Part shown: piece by piece, positions 1-8,323 of the stretch
How the letters are laid out: the number at the start of each line of letters is the position of its first letter
Position numbering within the stretch: the first letter of the stretch is position 1
Origin: Bacteroidaceae bacterium
GTDB lineage: Bacteria; Bacteroidota; Bacteroidia; Bacteroidales; Bacteroidaceae
Direction: 5' to 3'
Assembly (NCBI GenBank): GCA_902362375.1
Contig: CABIVS010000014.1
Coordinates: 1 to 64,000, forward strand
DNA: 64,000 nucleotides
The notes under the pieces: generated by a model
Database searches by the model: none
What the model saw: the letters and a program-made list of their open reading frames with translations, nothing else
What the model was told of the DNA's origin: nothing
Program-made: the position numbers and the translations under genes

Positions 1-35
1 GTACTGCGTAACAGTGGGAGAGTAGGTAGCCGCCG
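1..35 (+). rRNA. rrf: 5S rRNA, 3' end only
   Basis: The first 35 bases match the conserved 3' end of Bacteroides 5S rRNA (gtactgcgtaacagtgggag followed by agtagg). The rest of the rRNA operon lies left of the window. A rho-independent terminator follows within 10 bases, as expected at the end of an rRNA operon. Confidence 0.85.
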
Positions 36-44
36 TTTTTGAAG

Positions 45-82
45 AAGCCCCTTGATTCATTTTGAGTCAAGGGGCTTTCTGT
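45..82 (+). terminator. Terminator of the rRNA operon
   Basis: An 11-bp stem (45-55 pairs with 67-77, aagccccttga) with an 11-base loop is followed by a T-rich stretch. It ends transcription of the 5S gene. Confidence 0.85.
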
Positions 83-399
83 GTTTTATTACTTCTGTTT
101 TTATCAATATTCAACTTCCGTCAGCTTGGTTTCCTGTTTTTTAAGAATTTGGTGAAATACCGATAGCTTTTGTTATTTAATCTTGTATTAATATCCCATT
201 TGCCGTTTTAAGTATCTACATGTTTCCAAATGTCTTTTGGATTTCTTATATTTGTTTTCCGGCTTGAAAAATCCGGTAAATGTGTCATTTAGTAATAAGA
301 AAAGGGCTAAATCGGAACAAAATAGGTGTAGGACTGTAATTTTTTCGCAAATGGTTCTTTTTCTTTTCTTCTTTCTCTTTTTTATCAAATTGATTTTTG
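83..399. other. Gene-free spacer before the V-ATPase operon
   Basis: About 320 AT-rich bases lie between the rRNA terminator and the V-ATPase promoter. Two overlapping short reading frames (near 188-388 and 237-419) are low-complexity Lys/Phe strings with no family resemblance. I see no gene or hairpin here. Confidence 0.6.
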
Positions 400-407
400 T
401 AAATTTG
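400..407 (+). promoter_or_regulatory. Promoter -7 box, V-ATPase operon
   Basis: TAAATTTG fits the Bacteroidales consensus TAnnTTTG. The predicted transcript start is near 414, leaving about 60 untranslated bases before the E subunit. A clear -33 TTTG is not visible in the T-rich stretch upstream. Confidence 0.6.
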
Positions 408-473
408 GCGAGAATCTGATAAAGGACACACAGTTAAGTTAATATAGTAATAATACTAAATTCTCCTGTTAAT

Positions 474-1064
474 ATGGAAAACAAAATTCAAGAGTTGACC
501 GATAAGATTTATCGTGAAGGCGTGGAAAAAGGAAACGAAGAAGCGCAGAGACTTATCGCGAATGCTCAGGAAGAAGCTAAGAAAATCATTGAGGATGCCC
601 GCAAGGAGGCAGAATCAATTGTAAACTCCTCTCGTAAATCTGCTGATGAGTTGGCAGAGAATACTAAATCAGAGTTAAAACTATTTGCCGGTCAGGCTGT
701 GAATGCACTCAAATCTGAGGTGGCTACAATGGTAACTGACAAGTTGATAACCGCTTCCGTGAAAGATTTCGCCCAGGATAAAGATTATCTGAATGCGTTT
801 ATCGTAGCATTGGCATCCAAATGGAGTGTAGACGAACCTATCGTTATCTCAACAGCCGATGCGGAATCACTGAAAAAGTATTTTGCAGCTCATGCAAAAG
901 CCTTATTAGACAAGGGAGTGACTATCCAGCAAGTAAATGGTATCAAAACTCTGTTCACAGTTTCTCCGGCGGACGGTTCGTATAAGGTGAACTTCGGAGA
1001 AGAAGAATTCATGAATTACTTCAAAGCGTTCTTGCGTCCTCAATTAGTAGAAATGCTATTTTAA
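474..1064 (+). CDS. ntpE: V-type ATPase subunit E (peripheral stalk)
   Basis: This 196-residue protein is the peripheral-stalk subunit E that links the catalytic head to the membrane motor. The first ~100 residues are a charged Glu/Lys/Ala-rich helix (NAQEEAKKIIEDARKEAE) typical of the E subunit coil. The C-terminal half is the globular part that docks on the head. It is first in a seven-gene operon and sits about 60 bases after a Bacteroidales promoter. The next gene starts 12 bases after its stop. The family is assigned from the coil pattern and from operon position ahead of DUF2764, A and B. Confidence 0.88.
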   Translation: MENKIQELTDKIYREGVEKGNEEAQRLIANAQEEAKKIIEDARKEAESIVNSSRKSADELAENTKSELKLFAGQAVNALKSEVATMVTDKLITASVKDFAQDKDYLNAFIVALASKWSVDEPIVISTADAESLKKYFAAHAKALLDKGVTIQQVNGIKTLFTVSPADGSYKVNFGEEEFMNYFKAFLRPQLVEMLF

Positions 1065-1075
1065 AAGAAGCGACT

Positions 1076-1918
1076 ATGAGTAGTAAGTACTATTACTTGG
1101 TAGCAGGTTTGCCGGAACTTTCGCTGGAAGACAGCAAACTGAGCTATACAGTAGCCGATTTTAAAACTGAAATCTACAATGGATTGTCTGTTTCAGACCA
1201 GAAGTTGATTGACTTGTTTTATCTGAAGTTTGATAATGCAAATGTGCTGAAACTTCTCAAAGATAAAGAAGCGGAAATCGACAAACGGGGAAACTACTCT
1301 GCTGAAGAACTCTCTGAATATATTTCTATTCTGAGAGAAGGCGGAGAAATCAGTCCAAAAGAATTCCCAGTCTATCTATCCACTTTTATAACTGATTATT
1401 TGAATACTCCGGCTGAAAGTACGGTTTTGCACGAGGATCATCTGGCTGCTCTATATTATGAGTATGCGATGAACTGTGGGAATAAGTTTGTTGCTGCCTG
1501 GTTTGAATTCAACCTGAACATCAATAATATTCTTGTCGCATTTACTAGCCGTAAATTCAAATGGGATATTGCTTCCAACGTGGTGGGAAATACGGAAGTA
1601 TGCGAAGCATTGCGTACATCGAGTGCCCGCGATTTCGGACTGTCCGGTGAAGTGGATGTGTTTGAATCGTTAGTGAAAATCAGTGAGATTACAGAATTGG
1701 TGGAGCGTGAGAAGAAGTTGGATGCCCTGCGGTGGAATTGGATGGAGGATGCTATTTTCTTCGACTATTTCACTATCGAACGTATTTTCGCTTTCCTGCT
1801 GAAGCTGGAAATGATTGAACGGTGGATTTCACTGGATAAGGAAAGAGGTAATCAGTTGTTCAGAAGCATTATCGAATCGCTGAAGAATGAAGTGCAGATT
1901 CCTGCAGAATTCAGATAA
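1076..1918 (+). CDS. DUF2764 protein of the V-ATPase operon
   Basis: A 280-residue soluble protein beginning MSSKYYYLVAGLPELSLED, the hallmark start of the DUF2764 family. In Bacteroidetes, chlamydiae and spirochaetes a protein of this kind sits between the E and A subunits of the V-ATPase. No gene for a normal C (or F) subunit is present in the operon. I infer that it serves as the C-like central-stalk socket that couples rotor and ring; the sequence alone does not prove this. The helical, acidic make-up fits that idea. It lies 12 bases after subunit E and 17 bases before subunit A. Confidence 0.8.
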   Translation: MSSKYYYLVAGLPELSLEDSKLSYTVADFKTEIYNGLSVSDQKLIDLFYLKFDNANVLKLLKDKEAEIDKRGNYSAEELSEYISILREGGEISPKEFPVYLSTFITDYLNTPAESTVLHEDHLAALYYEYAMNCGNKFVAAWFEFNLNINNILVAFTSRKFKWDIASNVVGNTEVCEALRTSSARDFGLSGEVDVFESLVKISEITELVEREKKLDALRWNWMEDAIFFDYFTIERIFAFLLKLEMIERWISLDKERGNQLFRSIIESLKNEVQIPAEFR

Positions 1919-1935
1919 TAAAATAAAAAAAATAT

Positions 1936-3696
1936 ATGGCAACAAAAGGAACTGTTAGTGGCGTTATTGCCAACATGGTGACCCTCGTCGTTGACGGACC
2001 GGTAGCTCAGAATGAGATTTGTTATATCTCGACCGGTGGCGATAAGTTGATGGCGGAGGTGATTAAGGTTGTAGGTTCACACGTATATGTCCAGGTGTTT
2101 GAAAGCACACGTGGACTGAAAGTGGGTGCTGAAGCCGAATTTACAGGACACATGCTTGAGGTGACATTAGGCCCGGGTATGTTATCGAAAAACTATGATG
2201 GTCTGCAAAATGACCTCGACAAGATGGATGGTGTCTTCCTGAAAAGAGGACAATATACATATCCGTTGGATAAAGAACGTGTATGGCACTTCATACCCTT
2301 GGCGAATGTAGGTGACAAAGTGCAGGCTTCTGCATGGTTGGGACAGGTGGATGAAAACTTCCAGCCACTTAAAATTATGGCTCCGTTCACTATGAAAGGA
2401 ACGGCTACCGTAAAAACAATCATGCCGGAAGGTGATTATAAGATAGAAGATACAATTGCTATTCTGACAGACGAAGAAGGAAATGATATTCCTGTGACTA
2501 TGATTCAGAGATGGCCTGTGAAACGTGCGATGACGAATTATAAGGAGAAACCGCGTCCTTTCAAATTGTTGGAAACTGGTGTACGTGTGATTGATACGCT
2601 GAATCCGATTGTGGAAGGTGGTACGGGATTTATCCCCGGTCCGTTCGGTACTGGTAAAACGGTGCTTCAGCACGCTATCTCTAAACAGGCGGAAGCGGAT
2701 ATCGTTATCATTGCGGCTTGTGGTGAACGTGCCAATGAGGTGGTGGAAATTTTTACCGAGTTCCCCGAACTGGTAGACCCGCATACGGGACGTAAGTTGA
2801 TGGAACGTACTATCATCATTGCGAATACTTCCAACATGCCGGTAGCTGCCCGTGAAGCATCTGTATATACAGCAATGACACTGGCGGAATATTACCGTTC
2901 CATGGGATTGAAAGTCTTGTTGATGGCGGATTCTACTTCCCGTTGGGCACAGGCTTTGCGTGAGATGTCCAACCGTATGGAGGAATTGCCTGGGCCGGAT
3001 GCTTTCCCGATGGATATTTCGGCTATTATCTCCAACTTCTACGGTCGTGCGGGATATGTAAAACTAAGTAATGATGAAACGGGGTCTATTACGTTTATCG
3101 GTACGGTATCCCCTGCGGGTGGTAACTTGAAGGAGCCGGTGACTGAAAATACGAAGAAAGTAGCCCGTTGTTTCTATGCTTTGGAGCAGGATCGTGCCGA
3201 TAAGAAACGTTATCCGGCAGTGAATCCGATTGATTCTTACTCAAAATATATCGAATACCCGGAATTTGAGGAATATATCAAAAATCATATCAACAGTGAG
3301 TGGATTGGAAAGGTAAATGAACTGAAAACCCGTTTGCAGCGCGGTAAGGAAATTGCCGAACAGATCAATATCCTCGGTGATGATGGTGTACCGGTAGAAT
3401 ATCATGTGATCTTCTGGAAATCAGAATTAATTGACTTTGTTATTCTGCAACAGGATGCTTTTGATGAAATTGATGCGGTAACTCCGATGGAACGTCAGGA
3501 AGACATTCTGAATATGGTAATCGACATTTGTCATACGGAATTTGATTTTGATAATTTCAACGAAGTAATGGATTACTTCAAGAAGATGATTAATATCTGT
3601 AAGCAGATGAACTACTCGAAGTTCAAATCGGAACAGTATGAAGGATTCCAGCAGCAACTGAAGGAATTGATTGAAGAGAGGAAACTTCAATCGTAA
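1936..3696 (+). CDS. ntpA: V-type ATPase catalytic subunit A
   Basis: The 586-residue catalytic subunit hydrolyses (or makes) ATP in the A3B3 head. The P-loop GPFGTGKT lies at residues 235-242. The catalytic region GERANEVVEIF and the adenine-side motif MADSTSRWAQALREMS follow, and a non-homologous bulge domain precedes the P-loop, all as in A subunits. The length is normal. A 31-base AT-rich spacer made of degenerate heptads (GTAAATT, TTAAATC, GTAAATA) separates it from subunit B. It is third in the operon and its start is an ATG 17 bases after the DUF2764 gene. Confidence 0.97.
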   Translation: MATKGTVSGVIANMVTLVVDGPVAQNEICYISTGGDKLMAEVIKVVGSHVYVQVFESTRGLKVGAEAEFTGHMLEVTLGPGMLSKNYDGLQNDLDKMDGVFLKRGQYTYPLDKERVWHFIPLANVGDKVQASAWLGQVDENFQPLKIMAPFTMKGTATVKTIMPEGDYKIEDTIAILTDEEGNDIPVTMIQRWPVKRAMTNYKEKPRPFKLLETGVRVIDTLNPIVEGGTGFIPGPFGTGKTVLQHAISKQAEADIVIIAACGERANEVVEIFTEFPELVDPHTGRKLMERTIIIANTSNMPVAAREASVYTAMTLAEYYRSMGLKVLLMADSTSRWAQALREMSNRMEELPGPDAFPMDISAIISNFYGRAGYVKLSNDETGSITFIGTVSPAGGNLKEPVTENTKKVARCFYALEQDRADKKRYPAVNPIDSYSKYIEYPEFEEYIKNHINSEWIGKVNELKTRLQRGKEIAEQINILGDDGVPVEYHVIFWKSELIDFVILQQDAFDEIDAVTPMERQEDILNMVIDICHTEFDFDNFNEVMDYFKKMINICKQMNYSKFKSEQYEGFQQQLKELIEERKLQS

Positions 3697-3727
3697 ATAG
3701 TAAATTGTTAAATCGTAAATAAGTAAG
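3697..3727. repeat. Heptad-repeat spacer between ntpA and ntpB
   Basis: This short spacer consists of degenerate copies of the 7-base unit GTAAATN (complement ATTTACN). It is the same vocabulary as the longer spacer at 5057-5162 and the spacers around 50141-50191 and 50554-50603. Confidence 0.6.
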
Positions 3728-5056
3728 ATGGCAACAAAAGCTTTTCAAAAGATATATACCAAGATTACTCAGATTACCAAGGCTACTTGTTCGCTGAAAG
3801 CGACAGGAGTAGGGTATGACGAGCTTGCCACCGTGGACGGTAAACTGGCACAGGTGGTTAAGATTGCCGGTGACGATGTCACTTTGCAGGTATTTGAAGG
3901 TACGGAGGGTATTCCGACTAATGCCGAAGTAGTATTCCTCGGCAAATCGCCTACATTGAAAGTGAGTGAGCAGCTGGCCGGACGTTTCTTCAACGCTTTC
4001 GGTGATCCGATTGATGGAGGTCCGGACATTGAAGGACAGGAAGTGGAAATTGGCGGTCCGTCTGTGAACCCGGTTCGACGTAAACAGCCGTCGGAACTGA
4101 TTGCAACGGGTATTGCCGGTATCGACTTGAACAATACACTGGTATCGGGTCAGAAGATTCCGTTCTTTGCCGACCCCGACCAACCTTTTAATCAGGTGAT
4201 GGCAAACGTAGCCTTACGTGCTGAAACGGATAAGATTATCCTCGGAGGTATGGGTATGACGAATGATGACTACCTGTATTTTAAGAATGTGTTCTCTAAT
4301 GCAGGTGCGCTCGACCGTATCGTGAGTTTCATGAATACGACCGAAAATCCTCCGGTAGAACGTTTATTGATTCCGGACATGGCATTGACTGCTGCAGAGT
4401 ATTTTGCAGTAAATAATAATGAGAAAGTGCTGGTACTATTGACGGATATGACGAGCTATGCGGATGCGCTGGCAATCGTATCTAACCGTATGGATCAGAT
4501 TCCTTCGAAAGACTCTATGCCGGGATCGCTTTACTCGGATTTGGCAAAGATTTACGAAAAGGCGGTGCAGTTCCCTTCCGGCGGTTCAATCACTATTATT
4601 GCGGTGACTACTTTGTCTGGTGGAGATATTACGCACGCTGTGCCTGATAATACGGGTTACATCACTGAAGGTCAGTTGTTCCTGCGTCGTGATAGTGATA
4701 TCGGTAAGGTTATTGTTGACCCGTTCCGTTCATTGTCTCGTTTGAAACAGCTGGTAACCGGTAAGAAGACACGTAAGGACCATCCGCAAGTGATGAATGC
4801 CGCTGTACGTCTGTATGCCGATGCCGCTAACGCTAAGACGAAGATGGAAAATGGTTTCGACCTGACCAACTACGACGAACGTACGTTGGCTTTTGCGAAG
4901 GACTATTCCAATCAGTTATTGGCTATTGATGTCAATCTTGATACTACTGAAATGCTGGACGTTGCCTGGGGCTTGTTCGGTAAATATTTCCGTCCGGAAG
5001 AAGTGAATATCAAGAAAGACTTGGTGGATCAATACTGGCCAAAACAAAATAATTAG
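3728..5056 (+). CDS. ntpB: V-type ATPase regulatory subunit B
   Basis: A 442-residue non-catalytic nucleotide-binding subunit that alternates with A in the head. Sequence marks are the N-terminal barrel (VDGKLAQVVKIAGDDVTLQVF), the B-subunit stretch GRFFNAFGDPIDGGP and the late region VLVLLTDMTSYADALAIVSNRMD (written here in parts: LTDMTSYADAL, SNRMDQIPSK). The region aligned with the P-loop (SGQKIPFFADPDQPFN) lacks GxxxxGKT, as normal for B subunits. The gene follows A by 31 bases. A 106-base repeat-rich spacer separates it from D. Confidence 0.96.
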   Translation: MATKAFQKIYTKITQITKATCSLKATGVGYDELATVDGKLAQVVKIAGDDVTLQVFEGTEGIPTNAEVVFLGKSPTLKVSEQLAGRFFNAFGDPIDGGPDIEGQEVEIGGPSVNPVRRKQPSELIATGIAGIDLNNTLVSGQKIPFFADPDQPFNQVMANVALRAETDKIILGGMGMTNDDYLYFKNVFSNAGALDRIVSFMNTTENPPVERLLIPDMALTAAEYFAVNNNEKVLVLLTDMTSYADALAIVSNRMDQIPSKDSMPGSLYSDLAKIYEKAVQFPSGGSITIIAVTTLSGGDITHAVPDNTGYITEGQLFLRRDSDIGKVIVDPFRSLSRLKQLVTGKKTRKDHPQVMNAAVRLYADAANAKTKMENGFDLTNYDERTLAFAKDYSNQLLAIDVNLDTTEMLDVAWGLFGKYFRPEEVNIKKDLVDQYWPKQNN

Positions 5057-5162
5057 ACGATTAGACGATTTACCATTTACGATTGAAGTTTGTTAATTGT
5101 AAATGGTCATAAAAGTAATTTCAGTCGTAAATCGTAAATAGTTAAATAGTAAATAGAACATC
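5057..5162. repeat. Heptad-repeat spacer with inverted arms
   Basis: The spacer between ntpB and ntpD is built from ATTTACN heptads on the left (5065-5084) and GTAAATN heptads on the right (5126-5158). The left part forms a 13-bp hairpin: 5072-5084 pairs with 5095-5107 with one mismatch. The block 5065-5084 matches 50157-50176 in the kdg operon at 17 of 20 positions, and the three differences fall exactly 7 bases apart. Confidence 0.65.
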
Positions 5163-5768
5163 GTGGCTATAAAGTTTCAATATAACAAAACCTCTCTTCA
5201 GCAGCTCGAAAAGCAACTGAAAGTGCGGGTGCGTACGCTTCCTATTATTAAGAATAAGGAAAGCGCCCTCCGCATGGAAGTGAAACGCTGTAAAACGGAA
5301 GCTGCCGATCTGGAGGATAGGCTCGAACAACAAATTCAAGCCTATGAAGCCATGTTCGCCCTTTGGAATGAGTTTGACGCTTCATTAATAAAGGTGAATG
5401 ATGTTCATCTTGGCGTGAAAAAGATTGCGGGTGTGCGCGTACCGTTGCTCGAAAATGTGGAATTCGAGATACGTCCGTACAGTATGTTTAATGCTCCCAA
5501 GTGGTATGCCGACGGTATCCATCTATTGGAAGAGCTGGCTCATACGGCAATTGAACGTGAATTTATGCTCGCCAAGCTGAACTTGTTAGAACATGCAAGG
5601 AAAAAGACCACTCAAAAGGTGAATCTTTTTGAGAAGGTACAGATACCGGGCTATCAGGATGCATTGCGAAAGATCAAACGATTCATGGAAGATGAAGAAA
5701 ACCTGTCGAAATCTTCGCAAAAGATCATGAAGTCCCATCAAGAAAAAAGGAAGGAGGTAGAGGCATGA
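5163..5768 (+). CDS. ntpD: V-type ATPase subunit D (central shaft)
   Basis: A 201-residue, helix-rich protein of the rotor shaft that turns inside the A3B3 head. The two long helices typical of subunit D are seen at the N-terminus (KFQYNKTSLQQLEKQLK) and C-terminus (rich in Lys/Glu), with a short central fold between. The start is a GTG at 5163; no ATG lies near enough to keep the N-terminal helix. Its stop overlaps the start of subunit I (ATGA at 5765-5768), so the two are translationally coupled. Confidence 0.92.
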   Translation: MAIKFQYNKTSLQQLEKQLKVRVRTLPIIKNKESALRMEVKRCKTEAADLEDRLEQQIQAYEAMFALWNEFDASLIKVNDVHLGVKKIAGVRVPLLENVEFEIRPYSMFNAPKWYADGIHLLEELAHTAIEREFMLAKLNLLEHARKKTTQKVNLFEKVQIPGYQDALRKIKRFMEDEENLSKSSQKIMKSHQEKRKEVEA

Positions 5769-7582
5769 TTACAAAAATGAAGAAACTCACATTCCTGGTT
5801 TATCACAAAGAGTATGAAGAATTCCTGAACAGTCTGCGTGAACTTGGGGTAGTCCATATTGTGGAGAAACAACAGGGGGCTGCTGATAACACGGAGTTGC
5901 AGGAGAATATTCGTCTTTCCAATCGCTTGGCGGCTACCTTGAAGTTGCTTCAGAATCAGAAGCATGAAAAGAATGCTGTGATTGCTACGGAAGGCGGAAC
6001 GGCTGCCCGTGGTATGCAAGTGCTGGACGAAGTGGATGCCCTGCAAACAGAGCATGGAAAGCTGTCGCAGCAATTGCAAAGCTATGCCAAAGAGAAAGAA
6101 GCGCTGGAAGCCTGGGGCAACTTTGAACCGGACAATGTTCAGAAGCTGAAAGATGCCGGTTATGTAATCGGTTTTTATAGCTGTTCGGAAGGAAATTACA
6201 AGGAAGAGTGGGAAACGGAATACAATGCAATGATTGTGAACCGCATCTCTTCTAAAGTATTCTTCGTGACTCTGACGAAAGGCGGGCAGGAAGTGGATTT
6301 GGATGTAGAACAGGCGAAATTACCTGCATACTCTTTGGCACACCTTGAAACGCTTTACAATACGACCGAACAGGCCGTTGAAGAGAATGAAAAGAAGCTG
6401 GTTACGCTTTCCGAAACAGAAATTCCTTCCTTGAAGGCTGCTCTGAAAGAGTTGCAAAGCCAGATTGAGTTCTCTAAGGTGGTGTTAAGTACCGAGCAGA
6501 CTGCCGGCGACAAACTGATGTTAATTGAAGGATGGGCACCTGCATTCAGTCAAGTGGAGATAGAGGCTTATCTGAATGACGCACATGTATATTATGAGAT
6601 TACCGATCCGATGCCGGGTGATAATGTTCCTATTCGATTGAATAATAAGGGATTCTTTGCCTGGTTCGAACCGATCTGTAAGTTGTATATGCTTCCGAAG
6701 TATAATGAATTGGACTTGACACCGTTCTTTGCCCCGTTCTTCATGATCTTTTTCGGACTTTGTCTGGGAGATTCCGGATATGGTTTGTTCCTGTTCCTGG
6801 GAGCTACTGCCTATCGGTTGATGGCGAAGAAAGTGACCCCGTCGATGAAATCAATCATTTCATTGATACAGGTATTGGCGGTTTCAACATTCTTCTGCGG
6901 TTTGCTGACAGGTACGTTCTTCGGAGCGAACATCTACGATTTGAACTGGCCGATTGTTCAACGTCTGAAACATGCTGTCCTGATGGATAACAATGATATG
7001 TTCCAATTATCGTTGATATTGGGAGCTATCCAAATTCTATTCGGTATGGTATTGAAGGCGGTGAATCAGACCATTCAGTTTGGTTTCAAATATGCAGTGG
7101 CAACGATCGGATGGATCATCCTGCTGGTTTCCATGGCAGTTTCGGCTTTGTTGCCGGAGGTAATGCCGATGGGAAGCACTGTGCATTTGGTTATTCTGGG
7201 TGTTTCGGCTGCTATGATTTTCCTTTATAACAGTCCGGGAAAGAATGTTTTCCTGAATATCGGACTGGGATTGTGGGATTCATATAATATGGTTACCGGT
7301 TTGCTTGGCGATGTATTGTCTTACGTTCGTCTGTTTGCCCTCGGACTTTCCGGAGGTATTTTGGCAGGAGTATTCAACAGCCTGGCAGTAGGTATGAGTC
7401 CGGATAATGTAATAGCAGGTCCGATTGTTATGGTACTGATTTTCGTTATCGGTCATGCCATCAATATCTTTATGAATGTGCTGGGTGCAATGGTTCACCC
7501 GATGCGTCTGACGTTCGTTGAGTTCTTCAAGAACTCCGGATACGAAGGAGGCGGTAAAGAGTACAAACCGTTCAGAAATTGA
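5765..7582 (+). CDS. ntpI: V-type ATPase membrane subunit I
   Basis: A 605-residue stator subunit that anchors the peripheral stalk and provides the ion half-channels. The first ~310 residues are cytoplasmic with coiled-coil stretches. The rest holds seven or eight membrane segments, beginning near DLTPFFAPFFMIFFGLCLGD and including the late segment DVLSYVRLFALGLSGG. The arginine in SYVRLFALGLS sits where the conserved stator Arg is found in this family. It overlaps ntpD by four bases and is followed by a 74-base AT-rich spacer before subunit K. Confidence 0.95.
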   Translation: MITKMKKLTFLVYHKEYEEFLNSLRELGVVHIVEKQQGAADNTELQENIRLSNRLAATLKLLQNQKHEKNAVIATEGGTAARGMQVLDEVDALQTEHGKLSQQLQSYAKEKEALEAWGNFEPDNVQKLKDAGYVIGFYSCSEGNYKEEWETEYNAMIVNRISSKVFFVTLTKGGQEVDLDVEQAKLPAYSLAHLETLYNTTEQAVEENEKKLVTLSETEIPSLKAALKELQSQIEFSKVVLSTEQTAGDKLMLIEGWAPAFSQVEIEAYLNDAHVYYEITDPMPGDNVPIRLNNKGFFAWFEPICKLYMLPKYNELDLTPFFAPFFMIFFGLCLGDSGYGLFLFLGATAYRLMAKKVTPSMKSIISLIQVLAVSTFFCGLLTGTFFGANIYDLNWPIVQRLKHAVLMDNNDMFQLSLILGAIQILFGMVLKAVNQTIQFGFKYAVATIGWIILLVSMAVSALLPEVMPMGSTVHLVILGVSAAMIFLYNSPGKNVFLNIGLGLWDSYNMVTGLLGDVLSYVRLFALGLSGGILAGVFNSLAVGMSPDNVIAGPIVMVLIFVIGHAINIFMNVLGAMVHPMRLTFVEFFKNSGYEGGGKEYKPFRN

Positions 7583-7647
7583 AAATTTGAAGATTAAGAA
7601 TTAGAAATTGAGAATTAATATTTTAAGAATTAAACAATAAAAAATAG

Positions 7648-8121
<474 letters not shown>

Positions 8122-8156
8122 TTTTTAGCAAGAATATTTCCTATAAAAGACTTTCA

Positions 8157-8204
8157 ATCCCCTTGTACATGCAGCTTCGCATGTGCAAGGGGATATTCTT
8201 TTTT
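8157..8204 (+). terminator. Terminator of the V-ATPase operon
   Basis: A 16-bp stem (8157-8172 with 8179-8194) with a 6-base loop is followed by a T-rich tail. It closes the ATPase operon just after ntpK. Confidence 0.9.
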
Positions 8205-8281
8205 CATTGTAAGGCAACTTTTCTTTCTTCTTCTTAACTCATATTTTTTGTATAAAGTATTATTTTTCAAAGAATAATGTG

Positions 8282-8289
8282 TACTTTTG
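8282..8289 (+). promoter_or_regulatory. Promoter -7 box, glycogen genes
   Basis: TACTTTTG is a full TAnnTTTG match. The transcript would start near 8296. This decides the start of the glycogen synthase: an in-frame ATG at 8279 lies upstream of the transcript, so the ATG at 8324 is used. Confidence 0.7.
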
Positions 8290-8323
8290 CACTCGCATAC
8301 TAAAAAGAGTTTTAATATATTAT

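Noticed and set aside
188..419. Two overlapping short reading frames on opposite strands before the V-ATPase operon
   Set aside because: Low-complexity Lys/Phe/Ile strings in AT-rich DNA; the plus one runs through the predicted promoter.
2182..2784. 200-codon frame antisense to ntpA
   Set aside because: Covers the P-loop region of subunit A on the other strand; a codon-bias shadow.
5057..5162. CRISPR-like array in the heptad spacers
   Set aside because: The units are 7 bases with no unique spacers; this is a simple tandem repeat.
8279..8323. Longer N-terminus of the glycogen synthase
   Set aside because: The promoter -7 box (8282-8289) overlaps the upstream ATG, and the GT3 domain starts right after the ATG at 8324.
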